Assembly (NCBI RefSeq): GCF_030145145.1
Contig: NZ_JAQYWD010000030.1
Coordinates: forward strand, 19,931 to 83,930
Direction: 5' to 3'
From: Desulfobacula sp.
Lineage (GTDB): Bacteria > Desulfobacterota > Desulfobacteria > Desulfobacterales > Desulfobacteraceae
DNA length: 64,000 bases
Shown: piece by piece, positions 25,811 to 37,101 of the stretch
Layout: each line of letters starts with the position of its first letter
Numbering within the stretch: the first letter of the stretch is position 1
The notes under the pieces: model-generated
The model's database searches: none
The model's input: only the letters and a program-made list of their open reading frames with translations
Told to the model about the DNA's origin: nothing
Translations under genes and position numbers: made by a program

Positions 25811-28165
25811 ATGCTGACACATCGTTTTTTTAAAAGTTTGCCCATTCAAATGGGTATCCCCGTGGTAACGGCCATTTGCCTTATCGGTGCAGGAATGTAT
25901 TTTTTTGTTCTGCGGTCTGTTTCTGACTTTGCTGATGAACAGATCAAAAAATCATTGGCCAATATCGCCAGTGAAGTGTATGACATCTGCGATAAAAATT
26001 TTACAGAGTTGATGCAAACCGGTAAAATGAACGACCGAAAAGCCAAGATCATTAAAAAAGCTTTAACCTTAGGGGCTATTGAAGAATATACGCAACGAAA
26101 CAACATCAGTTACGTCCTCACCGATTCTAAAAAAGGGAACTTGCTGCTGCACCAGATCAAACCGAGTTTAAAAACTTTTATTGTCAAACACCATTCAACG
26201 GGAATCTCTGCAACGATTCAATTTGAGGGTAAAAAATATTATTTTCAACATTTTAATTTTAAACCCTGGGAGTGGCATATCGGCCTTGTGAAGGATACCA
26301 GGGATTATGCCCCTCTGATAGGACGGGTAAAGCTTGTCTACACGATTACGGGGTTCCTGCTGTTATTGGGTCTTATACTGATTCTGTTGTTACAAGAGCG
26401 ATTTCTTCGCAGACCGTTGAACCAGATTATCCATGCCCTGCGAATGGGGAACCAACCGGAATATAAAGGTATTTTTGAACTTGAATTTTTAAGCGACAAC
26501 ATTTCATCAATGATGCATTCACTTGAGGAAAAAAACAAATGGGTAAAAGATCTGTATCTCATTGCCGTTACGAACCGGGGTGAAGATTTTTTCAATCGGG
26601 TGGCCGATGCATTAGCTGAGGCGTTGGACCTGAATGCCTTGATTTTAAGGTATCAAAAGACAGAAAACGCGTTCTATTCGGCTGCTTTTTCACGAAACTG
26701 TCAAAACGGTGATACCGTTTATGACCCATCTATGGGTTTGCCCAATTATCAGATCGTTGCAGAAAAAAAACCAATTGTACTCTCGTCCGGTTCCCATGTG
26801 CGATTCCCTGCAGCACAATGCTTATCTGAAATTACAGCGGAAAGCTATGCTGGCGTACCGATTTTGGATCGAGAAGGAACAATAACCGGCACGATACACG
26901 TCTTTGGCAAAGAAAGAAAATTTGTCGAATGGGATATAAATCTGATCAAAACCGTCGGTCAAATCGTGGCGGTGGAATTTGAATATCTATCAAAAGAAAG
27001 AGACAAAGCAGCGCTTGAAATTCAACTCCAGCACGCCCATAAAATGGAAGCCATCGGATCTCTGGCCGGGGGAATTGCCCATGATTTTAACAATATTCTT
27101 TCAGGTATCTTCGGGTATGCCCAGTTAGGTGAAATGCATATTGATGACCATCAAAGAATAAAAAAGTACCTGGGTCAAATTGTTAAAGGTGCCAAGAGAG
27201 CATCCGCCCTGGTTCAACAAATACTTACTTTCAGCCGGCAGGCTGAACACGAAAAAATCCCCACCATGGTTTCTGTTATATTAAAGGAAGCACTCAAATT
27301 ACTCCGCTCTTCAATTCCTTCATCCATAGAAATTGAAAATGAGATATTTTCCAATGCCACGATCATGGCAGACCCAACCCAGATTCATCAGGTGATAATG
27401 AATCTGTGTACAAATGCATATCAGGCCATGGGCAATGAGCGAGGGGTTTTGACCGTGGGATTGTATGACACAAATGCTTCTGATCAAAAAATGATGTCTG
27501 ATCTCAACCGGCTGCCTGGGAAATATCTTAAACTCGAAATAAGGGACACAGGATATGGCATGGAAAAAAAAACAATGAACCGGATCTTTGATCCGTATTT
27601 TACGACAAAAAAAATCGGGAAGGGTACGGGTTTAGGATTATCAACCGTTGATGGCATTATTAAAAACCACAACGGCTTTATAACCGTGCAGAGTAAAGTT
27701 GGTGAGGGATCCGTATTCCACGTATTTTTACCGGCCATTGAAGGGGATGAGGTTTCAGAAGATCCAGAGGAAAATGAGACAGCACTGGTCACGGGCACAG
27801 AAAAAATAATGCTGGTAGATGATGAGCCGGCTATTCTCCAGACGCTGCAAGATATTTTGACCCGACACGGATATGACGTCTTAACGTTTACTTCAGCAGA
27901 ATCTGCTCTCCTCGAATTCATAGAACATCCCCATGAGGTAGATCTGATTATAACCGACATGACAATGCCCCAGATGACAGGGGATACATTCTCCCGGGAA
28001 ATTTTAAAAATCAGGGATGATATGCCCATTATTATTTGCACGGGTTACCATGAGATTTTTACTGAAACTGAAGCCATGAAGATAGGGATTAAAAAGTTTA
28101 TTCAAAAACCGATTATGGGAACAGACCTTTCTAAAATTATCCGGGAGCTGCTGGATACTCCCTAA
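25811..28165 (+). CDS. Hybrid sensor histidine kinase with periplasmic domain and receiver
   Basis: About 784 residues from ATG 25811 (an in-frame ATG at 25739 would overlap the previous gene by 67 bases). Order: membrane helix (about 14-34), periplasmic Cache-like region to about 175, second helix (about 177-198), a GAF-like region, HisKA with GGIAHDFNNILSG (His about 423), HATPase with GYGMEKKTM and GTGLGLSTV, and a C-terminal receiver with LIITDMTMPQ (Asp about 716). It follows the binding protein gene with almost no gap, which suggests the pair act together as a sensor. No separate output regulator is nearby. Confidence 0.9.
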   Translation: MLTHRFFKSLPIQMGIPVVTAICLIGAGMYFFVLRSVSDFADEQIKKSLANIASEVYDICDKNFTELMQTGKMNDRKAKIIKKALTLGAIEEYTQRNNISYVLTDSKKGNLLLHQIKPSLKTFIVKHHSTGISATIQFEGKKYYFQHFNFKPWEWHIGLVKDTRDYAPLIGRVKLVYTITGFLLLLGLILILLLQERFLRRPLNQIIHALRMGNQPEYKGIFELEFLSDNISSMMHSLEEKNKWVKDLYLIAVTNRGEDFFNRVADALAEALDLNALILRYQKTENAFYSAAFSRNCQNGDTVYDPSMGLPNYQIVAEKKPIVLSSGSHVRFPAAQCLSEITAESYAGVPILDREGTITGTIHVFGKERKFVEWDINLIKTVGQIVAVEFEYLSKERDKAALEIQLQHAHKMEAIGSLAGGIAHDFNNILSGIFGYAQLGEMHIDDHQRIKKYLGQIVKGAKRASALVQQILTFSRQAEHEKIPTMVSVILKEALKLLRSSIPSSIEIENEIFSNATIMADPTQIHQVIMNLCTNAYQAMGNERGVLTVGLYDTNASDQKMMSDLNRLPGKYLKLEIRDTGYGMEKKTMNRIFDPYFTTKKIGKGTGLGLSTVDGIIKNHNGFITVQSKVGEGSVFHVFLPAIEGDEVSEDPEENETALVTGTEKIMLVDDEPAILQTLQDILTRHGYDVLTFTSAESALLEFIEHPHEVDLIITDMTMPQMTGDTFSREILKIRDDMPIIICTGYHEIFTETEAMKIGIKKFIQKPIMGTDLSKIIRELLDTP

Positions 28166-28267
28166 AACCAATCTTTTTTTATACCCCATGACCCGACCAG
28201 GCGGCTTGAACAACTTAACCCGGTGTAATGTCATTATTTTATGGAAGGATCCGTTCCTGAATCATCA

Positions 28268-29293
28268 TTAAACCGCCTGTGTGTAGGCATGGATAAAGCC
28301 TTGAACTGAGTTTTGCGATGTTGCCCAGGACGTCACCAGGCGGACCGCAGAATGCGCCTCGTCTGCTTTGGCCCAGATATAAAATAAAAATTCATGGGAA
28401 AGCGCTTCAATGACGCTGTTTTTCATGACCGGAAAAATCTGATTGGTTGGAGAGTCTATCCAGAAGCGGCAACCGGTTGTTTTCAGATCATCCACCATCT
28501 GTTGTGCCATGGCATTGGCATGCTGTGCCAGTTCAAAATAGAGGTTATCTTTAAAGAGTGCTTCAAACTGGATGCCCAATACCCGGCCTTTTGCCAGCAA
28601 GGCGCCTCTTTGTTTGATGAGATAGCGGTACTCGGCCTTGAGGTCGGCATTACGAAGGACTAACGCTTCTCCCAGCAATGCGCCGATTTTCGTACCACCA
28701 ATAAAAAAAGCATCTGTCAATGTGTACATATCTTTTAACGTGACATCCGCGTCCCTGATGGTTAAGGCAGCCCCTAAACGCGCACCATCAGCGTACAAAA
28801 GGAGGTGCCTGGATCGGCAATATTCATGAAGGGTTTGGAGTTCATTTCTGGCATAGACCGTGCCCAACTCTGTGGGGTTTGAGATGTACACCAGTCTCGG
28901 CTTCACCATGTGCTCAAAATGATGGTCTTTCAGTACGGGCTCAATCAGGTCCGGGGACAGCTTACCATCATTGGAATCCACGGTAAGCAACTTATGCCCT
29001 GTGGCTTCGATGGCGCCGGTTTCATGCGTAGCAATATGACTGGTGACCGCAGCAATACAGGCTTCATGGGGGCGTAAAAACGCACTGATGGCGATGAGAT
29101 TTGTCTGGGTACCCCCTGAAATCAAGTGCACGTCAGCTTCAGGGCTTCCAACCCGTTCTTGAATCATGGCAATAGCCGCCTGGGTATGCCGATCCAGTCC
29201 ATAGCCGACTTCTTGTGTCATATTGTTTTTTTGCAAAGCTTCCAGAACGTTTGGGTGAGCCCCTTCACTATAGTCATTTTGAAAACTGAACAT
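28268..29293 (-). CDS. Low-specificity threonine aldolase family protein
   Basis: 341 residues of the PLP-dependent beta-eliminating lyase/aldolase fold. FQNDYSEGAHPNVLEAL begins it and SGGTQTNLIAISAFLRPHEA is the PLP phosphate region. YADGARLGAAL provides the Asp pairing with the PLP nitrogen. The Schiff-base Lys is in FIGGTKIGALLGEA. It would split L-threonine or allo-threonine to glycine and acetaldehyde. AAGGAAGAG precedes the ATG. Confidence 0.88.
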   Translation of the reverse strand: MFSFQNDYSEGAHPNVLEALQKNNMTQEVGYGLDRHTQAAIAMIQERVGSPEADVHLISGGTQTNLIAISAFLRPHEACIAAVTSHIATHETGAIEATGHKLLTVDSNDGKLSPDLIEPVLKDHHFEHMVKPRLVYISNPTELGTVYARNELQTLHEYCRSRHLLLYADGARLGAALTIRDADVTLKDMYTLTDAFFIGGTKIGALLGEALVLRNADLKAEYRYLIKQRGALLAKGRVLGIQFEALFKDNLYFELAQHANAMAQQMVDDLKTTGCRFWIDSPTNQIFPVMKNSVIEALSHEFLFYIWAKADEAHSAVRLVTSWATSQNSVQGFIHAYTQAV

Positions 29294-29399
29294 TCTCTTC
29301 CTTTTTTGAATAACAGCGTTGAAATTTCAACGATATTCATTGTACAGATTTTTGTCAATACAGAATGGCACCCAGTCCCCGGCCACACCATGATACCCA

Positions 29400-30323
29400 T
29401 CAAGCATCCGGAATTGCCCTCCGGCCGGCCTTGTTGATCCCCATGCGGTTCTGGCTTAACAGTATCCCGCTAAAAACAAGAAAAGAGGCCATGTACTGGA
29501 TACTGGTAAATCGTTCTCCCAGTACCAGGGCACTCATGCCCAATGTAAACACCGGGATCAGATTGATAAAGGCAGTGGCCTGACTGGCAGGAATCTTGCT
29601 GACCCCATAATTGTAAAACCCATAGGCACCCAGGGTAACCACACTGCCCAGGTAGAGGATTGAAAAAAAAGATACCGGCACGATCTGGGTTGGCCATTCT
29701 ACGCCCGGGAGGAAAAGGGCTGGAAAAAAGAAAACAGCTCCGGCAAAGGCCTGGAGAAATGTGAGAAACAACGGGGAGTATCGCGCCGTGAGTTTTTTCA
29801 GGCAGATGGCATAGCCCGAGGCACAGACCATGGCCATAAATTCCAGGAAATTGCCCAGCAGGGGGTTGGGTCCGTGGGGGGAGGACTCAGAAGAGAGGCC
29901 CAACCAGAGGGCACCTGCCACGGCAATCAAAAACCCAAGCAGGATTTTACGGGTTAGTTGCTCTTTTAAAATCATCCAAGAGGCAATGGCAACCATCAAG
30001 GGCATCATGGTGGTGATCATGCCTGCCTGGGCTGCAGTGGTATAGACCAAGGCTTTGGCTTCAAATACAAAATAAAGGCAGGGTTCACAGATCACCATCA
30101 GGATCATGTATTTCATATCCTTCAACCGAAACCGAATATTCCTAAAGGCAAAGGGGAAAAAAACGGCACACAGGCTTGCAATTGCCATTCTTCCAAAAAT
30201 CACCACCATGGGGTCATATGCCCTGAAAGCCAGTTTGAGGACAACAAAGGTACTTGCCCAGAGCGCCATGGCCAGCACCAGGCATATATAGGGTAGGAGT
30301 CTGTTTCTGGATCTGTCCACCAT
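29400..30323 (-). CDS. EamA/DMT-family transporter
   Basis: 307 residues with ten hydrophobic segments and two EamA repeats (ICLVLAMALWASTFVVLKLAF at the start; INLIPVFTLGMSALVLGER in the second repeat). It may export an amino acid or similar compound; its neighbours are threonine aldolase and arginase, which hints at amino-acid metabolism. GAAGGA precedes the ATG. Confidence 0.87.
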   Translation of the reverse strand: MVDRSRNRLLPYICLVLAMALWASTFVVLKLAFRAYDPMVVIFGRMAIASLCAVFFPFAFRNIRFRLKDMKYMILMVICEPCLYFVFEAKALVYTTAAQAGMITTMMPLMVAIASWMILKEQLTRKILLGFLIAVAGALWLGLSSESSPHGPNPLLGNFLEFMAMVCASGYAICLKKLTARYSPLFLTFLQAFAGAVFFFPALFLPGVEWPTQIVPVSFFSILYLGSVVTLGAYGFYNYGVSKIPASQATAFINLIPVFTLGMSALVLGERFTSIQYMASFLVFSGILLSQNRMGINKAGRRAIPDA

Positions 30324-30454
30324 CTATTCCTTCATTCTATTGTGCTATAAAAAGTTGCCCTGTGTAGCATTTTCTTGAACCGGATGGAAGTGGAATTTTA
30401 ATCCCCCCTGCCCCGCGGGGATTCATCACCGCGTTTCATGCCTTCTGACATCCC

Positions 30455-31345
30455 TTACAAAATATTTTTCCCCAGTGCGGAAAGGACCAGTTCCACGGCA
30501 AGCCGGGCTGTCTTATTTGCCTGATCAAGGATGGGATTGACTTCAACGATATCCATGGATGTCAGCTTTCCTGAATCCGCAAGCGTTTCCATTAAAAGAT
30601 GTGCTTCACGATAGGTGATACCGCCGGGAACAGGCGTGCCCACACCGGGGGCTTCAATGGGATCCAGGGCATCCATATCCAGCGTCAAATGAATCCTTTT
30701 CATGTGGACGAATTTCATTAACGCCTTATTGGCCACAGAACTGATGCCCTGTTCGTCGATATTTCGCATTGTAAAGACCTCAATACCGTTTTTTTTCAGT
30801 CTTTGTTTCTCTTGGATATCCAGATCTCTCTGGCCGATCATAACGACATTATCCGGACTGATTTTTGTTCCTGGCCTTCCAACATTAACAAGGGATTCAT
30901 GGCCTTCTCCGATCAGTGTGGCCAAAGGCATGCCATGGATATTGCCGCTGGGAGATGTTTCCGGCGTATTAAAATCACCATGGGCATCTATCCAGATAAG
31001 ACCCGATGGTTCCTTGTGGGTAACCGCACCCACAGCCCCAATGGAAATAGAATGATCTCCGCCTAAAAACAGGGGGAAATGTCCCTTGTCAACGGCTGTT
31101 TTCCCCATATCATAGACGGATTGGCAAACTTGTGTGATCTCATTTAAATATTTTCCCTTGAATTGGGTATCGTCGGCATCCCTGACCGGCACAAAGACAT
31201 CGCCCGTGTCAAATACCGTATGCCCTAATGATCGAAGCCGTGAAACAAGCCCTGAATATCTTGCAGCCGCCGGTCCCATGTCAACGCCCCGGTGGAGTTG
31301 CCCAAAATCCATCGGCACCCCGATGATGCTGATCTGTTTTACCAT
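30455..31345 (-). CDS. rocF: Arginase
   Basis: 296 residues with the ureohydrolase dimanganese motifs GGDHSISIG, DAHGDFNTPE (DAHxD) and LDMDALDP. The N-terminus ISIIGVPMDFGQLHRGVDMGP is arginase-like rather than agmatinase-like, as is GVGTPVPGGITYREAH. It cleaves arginine to ornithine and urea in the cytoplasm. AGGAGAGG precedes the ATG. It is monocistronic here. Confidence 0.92.
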   Translation of the reverse strand: MVKQISIIGVPMDFGQLHRGVDMGPAAARYSGLVSRLRSLGHTVFDTGDVFVPVRDADDTQFKGKYLNEITQVCQSVYDMGKTAVDKGHFPLFLGGDHSISIGAVGAVTHKEPSGLIWIDAHGDFNTPETSPSGNIHGMPLATLIGEGHESLVNVGRPGTKISPDNVVMIGQRDLDIQEKQRLKKNGIEVFTMRNIDEQGISSVANKALMKFVHMKRIHLTLDMDALDPIEAPGVGTPVPGGITYREAHLLMETLADSGKLTSMDIVEVNPILDQANKTARLAVELVLSALGKNIL

Positions 31346-31513
31346 TAAATCCTCTCCTGAAAAATAAGTCCCCAGTTAAACGCTCACCCAAACTTAACCC
31401 ATTCGTTCCGTTCAATAAAGAGAATCCTCTCTTTTTTCTTGAAGAAAAGGAAAAATATGACAAAACATTTTTTGAAAAGAAAATGGATTGGGCGGCTCGA
31501 GTGATCGGTTAAT

Positions 31514-32671
31514 TTATAAGGCCTTGATCACAACAATGGTAATATCATCATGGTTGGACCGGGAACCCTTGAATTGATCCACGGATTCAATGACGGCATC
31601 GAGTATGTTGGTTGACGAGTGATGGATATGTTTCAAAATAAGTTGCTCAACCCGCTCCTTACCAAAAAACTCGCTTTTGCTATTCCGGGTTTCAGTAATC
31701 CCATCTGAAATCAGAACCATTATCGACCCGGATTCAATTACCAGTGTTGAATCTTGATAGGTTGCATCCTTTGTTATACCGAGCGGTAATCCACCAAATT
31801 GATGCAGCAAAAACACCGCTCCTTTTTTGTGATCATAAAATATGGCGGGTTCATGCCCGGCCCTTACCCATGTAATTTGTTTTTCCCTTGCATTTAAGCA
31901 ACAGAAAAAAAGCGTCATGAACTGACCGGAATCCCTGACATCAGAACAAAACTGCTTGTTTACATCCGATATGATCTGGGACGGTTCGCCCTCTAAAGAG
32001 GCCCTCTGTCTAAGGAAAGCCCTTGCAGAAGCCATTAGCAGGGCTGATGGAATGCCATGACCGGAAACATCCCCCACAGCAATGCCAAAATGATCCGGAC
32101 CCCTCTGGCTCATTTTGATGAAATCATAATAGTCTCCACCGGTTTCGTCACAGTAAATGGTCCGGCCGGCAATATCAAATCCGCTGATAATCGGATCGGC
32201 TTTTGGGATAAGATTTTGCTGAACATCTTTAGCCAGATTCAGGGACTGGCGCATCTTCCTGTTTTGTTGTGATAATTGCCTTGAGGCCACAAGAAGTGAC
32301 AAATGGGTTTTAACCCGTGCTTTTACCTCTATTATCTCAAATGGTTTTGTAATATAGTCCACAGCACCCAGTTCAAATCCAGCTGCTTTATTTTCGGTTT
32401 CATCAATGGCTGTAATGAAAATAAACGGTATGTCTTGTGTCCGGGGATCAGACTTAAGCTTCCGGCTGACTTCAAATCCATCCATGCCGGGCATCATGAT
32501 ATCCAGGAGAATTAAATCAGGTGATTTTGTCCGGGCATATGTTAACGCACTTTCTCCATCCATGGCGAAACCCAGTTTGTAATCGTCTTTTAACGCCTGT
32601 ACCAGTACATTGATATTTTCTTTAATATCATCAACAAGAAGGACCTTGCACTTATTTAATTCAACACTCAA
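31514..32671 (-). CDS. Response regulator with SpoIIE-type PP2C phosphatase
   Basis: 385 residues. An N-terminal receiver (about 8-125) has [13 protein letters not shown] with the phosphorylatable Asp58, a short coiled linker follows, and the C-terminal SpoIIE/RsbU phosphatase (about 185-385) has GGDYYDF and [15 protein letters not shown] metal-binding segments. Such proteins control an anti-sigma antagonist. It overlaps the upstream hybrid kinase by four bases (ATGA), so the kinase is its likely partner. Confidence 0.93.
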   Translation of the reverse strand: MSVELNKCKVLLVDDIKENINVLVQALKDDYKLGFAMDGESALTYARTKSPDLILLDIMMPGMDGFEVSRKLKSDPRTQDIPFIFITAIDETENKAAGFELGAVDYITKPFEIIEVKARVKTHLSLLVASRQLSQQNRKMRQSLNLAKDVQQNLIPKADPIISGFDIAGRTIYCDETGGDYYDFIKMSQRGPDHFGIAVGDVSGHGIPSALLMASARAFLRQRASLEGEPSQIISDVNKQFCSDVRDSGQFMTLFFCCLNAREKQITWVRAGHEPAIFYDHKKGAVFLLHQFGGLPLGITKDATYQDSTLVIESGSIMVLISDGITETRNSKSEFFGKERVEQLILKHIHHSSTNILDAVIESVDQFKGSRSNHDDITIVVIKAL

Positions 32672-35600
32672 GACAGCGCCTCTTTTTTTAAAATTTCTTT
32701 TATTTTCTGAAGATCATCAATGGCTTTTTCATATTGAAAATCCTCAATATGCTTATTTAACTGACTCATTTCCTTATGCACAACTATCGGTAAAACAAAA
32801 CGGTTTAACTTTTCAATGCAGTCAATGGATCCGGATGGATCAAATTCTTCCAGAAAATGATAAAGGTCATCCAATTGAGATAGAATACTATCAAGAGGCG
32901 CCGTTTCCCTGGGGTGATCTCCACCGGCAGACGCTTGAATTGGTTTTAACGTCAAAATCGAATCACACACCCGTTGAAAGGCGTTTTCCACCTCACCAAA
33001 AAGCGGCTCAATATCCTTAATCCTGTCTTCCCGCACTGCCTTTTCCAACTCCCTTGCGGCACTTACAAGTCCTGGGGCAGAAATCGTCCCTGCGGCACCA
33101 ACAAAGGTATGGGCATGATACCTGATTTTTTCCAAATCATTCTCCGCCACAGATATTTTAAGCCCATTTAAAATTTCCTGCTGATCACCGGGAAAGGCTG
33201 TCAGCATTTTTTGAAAGATCTGCCAGCTCAACCCCTGACGTTCCATGCCATCTTCAATATGAATACCGGGGAGATCCGGCAGATTTTCATCGGACATATC
33301 CTGAGCAACCGTATATGTTTTGTCTGTTTCAGGATCGCGTTTGATCCATTTGTCCAGGGTATTGATCAATTGCAGCCTGTCGATGGGTTTGCTGATATAG
33401 TCATCCATCCCCACCGACAGGCATTCCTCCCGGTCACCGGCCATGGCATTTGCTGTCATGGCAATAATTGGGAGCCTTTTGGATGTGTTTAATCTGCGTA
33501 TCTGGCGGGTGGCTTCAAATCCATCCATGAGTGGCATTTGAATATCCATCAGGACAAGGCAATAGCTCGTATGTTGAACTGCGGTCACAGCCTCCTGGCC
33601 ATTTTTCACCGTATCAACTGAAAATCCGGCCTGGGACAACATTTCCACGGCAACCAGCCGATTGGCACTATTGTCTTCAGCCAGAAGAATTTTATACCCA
33701 TCAAAAAAAGCATGTTTGATATCACTCTTTTTCCGTTGATTTAATTTGATTTCCAATCCAACTGCTTCCATTACAGCATCCAGTAAAGCAGACTGTTTGA
33801 TGGGCTTGAACAAAAAGTTTTTAATACCTGCGTCTTTTGCCTCTGAAATAATCGTTTCACGGCCATAGGCACTGATCATGATAATGGGGATGTCTTTCAG
33901 GCCGGGGTGGGCCAATACTCTTCTTGAAGCCTCAATGCCGTCAATTCCCGGCAGTTTCCAATCCATGATGATCATGGATATGTTGGCCTGGTTTTGATCT
34001 TTGATCAAAACATCAATGGCGTCTTCTGCACTGGCAACCCCCCTGTTTTGAATACCAAAATTTTCCAGCATTCTCGAAATCATCAACAGGCTGGACTGGT
34101 TATCCTCCACAACAAGAACGTTCAGGTCTTGAATCGGTTTGATTGCATTTTGATCAAGTTCATCTGCCAGGGCAACCATATCAAACGGACACGTGAATGA
34201 AAAAATACTGCCTTTATCCGGTTCACTTTTTATTCCAATTTCACTGCCCCCCATCAATAAGACCAGCTCCCGACTGATGGTCAGCCCAAGTCCGGTTCCC
34301 CCATATTTCCTTGTGGTAGAACTGTCTTCCTGGGTAAATGCTTTAAACAAGGAACGTTGTTTTTCAATGGGAATTCCCTTACCCGTATCTTCCACAGCAA
34401 ACAGCAAAGAAGCGGTGGTTTCACTGGAATGAACCGTTTTAATCCTGATTCGGATTTCCCCGGTTTTTGTAAATCGAAAGGCATTGCTCAGCAGATTGAT
34501 AAAGACCTGTCGCAATCTTAATGGGTCCCCTTTTAATCCGTTTGGTACATCAGGAGAAATATCAACGATTAATTCAATCTCTTTTTCTAACACCTTATCC
34601 CGAAATTGATCGGTTACATCCTCAATAACATCCCGAAGTCTAAACGCGATGCATTCAACCGATAATTGTTTTGCCTCAATCTTGGATATATCCAGGATAT
34701 CGTTGATCAGATAAAGTAATGACCTGGATGATTTTCGAATGACATTGAGATATTCCCTTTGTTTTGTATTCAGTCCCATGGATTGCAACAGGTCCCCCAT
34801 GCCGATGATGGCATTCATGGGCGTCCTGATTTCATGGCTCATATTTGCCAGGAACTGACTTTTAGCCCGGTTGGCTGTTTCGGCTTTATCCCGGGCGTCA
34901 ATTAATTCCTGATTCATTTCATTTAACTGGTCTGTTCTCTCATGTATGAGCGTATTCAGCTTGCCGGAGGCATATCGCCAGGCCACCACCAAAACAATCA
35001 TTAAAAATATGAACACAACAAGTCCATACAGGATACTGAACCATAGCTTCTTCACCAGAATTTCAATCAAGCTCATTGAAGTTATGGGATGCCAGGCCAA
35101 AAACAGTGCGCCGGATGATGTTGTTTTAGACTCAAAGTTTAATATCCCGCGTCTGGGTATGGGAGCTGCACCAACAAGATGAGGATGTTTTTTAACCTTG
35201 AAGATGAATCCGTCAGGTGCATTGTCTAAAATACGAAAAAAATGCTTTTTTCTGATGATCTCCCGGGGCAGTTCTTTGGTGGTGGAGTAAATAATATATT
35301 CATTATGGCGGCCAATGGGTTTTTTGCCGGATTTTTTTATTGCCTGGGGCCAGGCTGTTTCATCAAGATACTCTTTTTTAAGCAACACTGCCATATCCAT
35401 TTTCATATGCGGGCCGGAAAATAATTTTTTGATTATTCCGGCAACATCGGCAATATCTGACCCGACTTCAATAAAACCAATTATTTCTTTTTCAGGTGTA
35501 TTGGACTGTGCGCTGAAAATGGGTGCAATGCCCCTGATTCCAGAATATTTTGATGAGGTTTCAAATCCGCTTACGGCTGCTTTTTTAACCAGGGCCTCCT

Positions 35601-36108
35601 GGAGTAAGGCTGTCGGTTCATCAAGGGGGCTGTCAATCATGCCTGTTTGATCTATATTGAGAAAAGGAATGACGTCTGTGCCCAGATATATCTGGACATC
35701 CATGGGCAAGGGGCCTGAAGACATCCATCCCCATTTATGATTCATCCGATCTAATAATTGTTGTCTGTATCGTCTGGTGTTATCTCCATTAGTTGCCATT
35801 TCTTCTGAAACATATGCTGTTTTGCTCTTTTCCACCAATGATTTTATCCGGTCATCATCGGCCAGCAAACTTGCCCAATGTTCCATTTCAAACGCAATGG
35901 ATCGAATCTCGGTGGGCAAACCACCCTCAATTATTCTGACATAGTCAAATTCATTCACCGCCCCTTTCACCATGGACATGTAGGTAATGATGACAAAACC
36001 AAATACACATACTGCGATAATCAGTGTTAAAACCCCAAAAAGCCGTATGGGCCTTTTGGGTTTTTCAGCATGGGGCCAGGGTTTAAATTTGTGCTCACAT
36101 CGTTTCAT
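32668..36108 (-). CDS. Hybrid histidine kinase with two receivers and Hpt
   Basis: 1146 residues. Two membrane helices (about 21-44 and 357-380) enclose a large extracytoplasmic domain. Then come HisKA ([16 protein letters not shown], His about 421), HATPase ([12 protein letters not shown]), receiver 1 ([13 protein letters not shown], Asp about 714), receiver 2 ([13 protein letters not shown], Asp about 854) and a C-terminal Hpt domain ([14 protein letters not shown], His about 998). This is a full phosphorelay in one chain whose target is probably the SpoIIE-type regulator translated from the overlapping next gene. The stimulus is unknown. Confidence 0.94.
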   Translation of the reverse strand: MKRCEHKFKPWPHAEKPKRPIRLFGVLTLIIAVCVFGFVIITYMSMVKGAVNEFDYVRIIEGGLPTEIRSIAFEMEHWASLLADDDRIKSLVEKSKTAYVSEEMATNGDNTRRYRQQLLDRMNHKWGWMSSGPLPMDVQIYLGTDVIPFLNIDQTGMIDSPLDEPTALLQEALVKKAAVSGFETSSKYSGIRGIAPIFSAQSNTPEKEIIGFIEVGSDIADVAGIIKKLFSGPHMKMDMAVLLKKEYLDETAWPQAIKKSGKKPIGRHNEYIIYSTTKELPREIIRKKHFFRILDNAPDGFIFKVKKHPHLVGAAPIPRRGILNFESKTTSSGALFLAWHPITSMSLIEILVKKLWFSILYGLVVFIFLMIVLVVAWRYASGKLNTLIHERTDQLNEMNQELIDARDKAETANRAKSQFLANMSHEIRTPMNAIIGMGDLLQSMGLNTKQREYLNVIRKSSRSLLYLINDILDISKIEAKQLSVECIAFRLRDVIEDVTDQFRDKVLEKEIELIVDISPDVPNGLKGDPLRLRQVFINLLSNAFRFTKTGEIRIRIKTVHSSETTASLLFAVEDTGKGIPIEKQRSLFKAFTQEDSSTTRKYGGTGLGLTISRELVLLMGGSEIGIKSEPDKGSIFSFTCPFDMVALADELDQNAIKPIQDLNVLVVEDNQSSLLMISRMLENFGIQNRGVASAEDAIDVLIKDQNQANISMIIMDWKLPGIDGIEASRRVLAHPGLKDIPIIMISAYGRETIISEAKDAGIKNFLFKPIKQSALLDAVMEAVGLEIKLNQRKKSDIKHAFFDGYKILLAEDNSANRLVAVEMLSQAGFSVDTVKNGQEAVTAVQHTSYCLVLMDIQMPLMDGFEATRQIRRLNTSKRLPIIAMTANAMAGDREECLSVGMDDYISKPIDRLQLINTLDKWIKRDPETDKTYTVAQDMSDENLPDLPGIHIEDGMERQGLSWQIFQKMLTAFPGDQQEILNGLKISVAENDLEKIRYHAHTFVGAAGTISAPGLVSAARELEKAVREDRIKDIEPLFGEVENAFQRVCDSILTLKPIQASAGGDHPRETAPLDSILSQLDDLYHFLEEFDPSGSIDCIEKLNRFVLPIVVHKEMSQLNKHIEDFQYEKAIDDLQKIKEILKKEALS

Positions 36109-36202
36109 TTTTTCCCAGACAATATCCGTAATTTTTTTTAAACCATATTCTCATTTACATTATGTGGATTTAAAAAAAATTTACAACCCGTATTTCTTTT
36201 AA

Positions 36203-36346
36203 ACAGCAATTCTCATTTTGGCATTTTCTTGAACGGGTCAGGCTTGTTTTATTGTGCTTTTTATCAAAAATCGGTTCTTGAAGAGGCTAAAAGCGCAATA
36301 AAGCAAGCCTGACCCTATCCTGATGTTTCATATTTAGAATTGCTGT
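36203..36346. repeat. Large palindromic element (MITE/REP-like)
   Basis: A 144-bp imperfect palindrome. The outer arms are ACAGCAATTCT (36203-36213) and AGAATTGCTGT (36336-36346); the inner arms are GGGTCAGGCTTGTTTTATTG onward from 36235 and the complementary segment at 36289-36315. The GGGTCAGGCTTG sequence resembles the ends of IS200-like REP-associated transposase units as I recall them. The rest of 36109-36519 holds no gene. Confidence 0.7.
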
Positions 36347-36519
36347 CTTTTAAATTTAGTACGCATTCCTGGTTTTTTCACCCCATGGCACGGGCAGGCA
36401 ATTGATGGCCAGACCAGTTACCCTGAACCAAACGGGTTGATTTTTCCTTGACATTTTTTGACTGCTCCGTTACCAATGGAAACTGATATAGTCTATTTAG
36501 TTTTCAATGGAGCATGATA

Positions 36520-37101
36520 ATGAACGATGATATTCAAACGCTCATTGTAAAAGAAGCCCAAGCATGTTTTTATCTTCACGGATTTAAAAAGACAACCGTT
36601 GATGAGATTGTTTCCCACCTTAAAATCAGTAAGAAAACCCTTTACAATTATTTTGTTTCAAAAGATGAACTGATAAAAGCGGTGATAATTCAGTCAATGG
36701 AACCGCTCATTTGTGACATTAACACTGCCATAGAAAACCAATCTTCCATTTTTGATGCGATTCAAGGGCTGTACAACTTTTCCCATAAGCTTTCAGCAAC
36801 TATTTCACCGACCATGTTGAGAGATATGCGCCTCATGCCTGAATTCTGGCAGGTGGTTGAACTGGAAAGGAGAAAAGCGCTGGGCAAACTGTCCGTTATT
36901 CTAGCAAGGGGAAAGGAAGAGGGAATAGTAAAACAGGATCTTGACATCGAATTGTTTGTAAAAATTCTTATCAATACATTTGATACCTTTGCTCACCCAG
37001 ATAAATTGCTTGAGATGAACCTGACGCCCTCAGAATTTGCAGACAAGGTGTTTCACATGTATATAGATGGCATTATGAATGATGGAGGGTCTTTAATATG
37101 A
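36520..37101 (+). CDS. TetR/AcrR family transcriptional regulator
   Basis: About 193 residues. The N-terminal helix-turn-helix reads YLHGFKKTTVDEIVSHLKIS and then KKTLYNYFVSKDELIKAVI, the standard TetR pattern. The C-terminal ligand domain is not recognisable. ATG 36520 has GGAG seven bases upstream; the ATG at 36514 is too close to it. The stop overlaps the start of the giant activase gene (ATGA), so both are translated together and the regulator likely controls this operon. Confidence 0.9.
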   Translation: MNDDIQTLIVKEAQACFYLHGFKKTTVDEIVSHLKISKKTLYNYFVSKDELIKAVIIQSMEPLICDINTAIENQSSIFDAIQGLYNFSHKLSATISPTMLRDMRLMPEFWQVVELERRKALGKLSVILARGKEEGIVKQDLDIELFVKILINTFDTFAHPDKLLEMNLTPSEFADKVFHMYIDGIMNDGGSLI

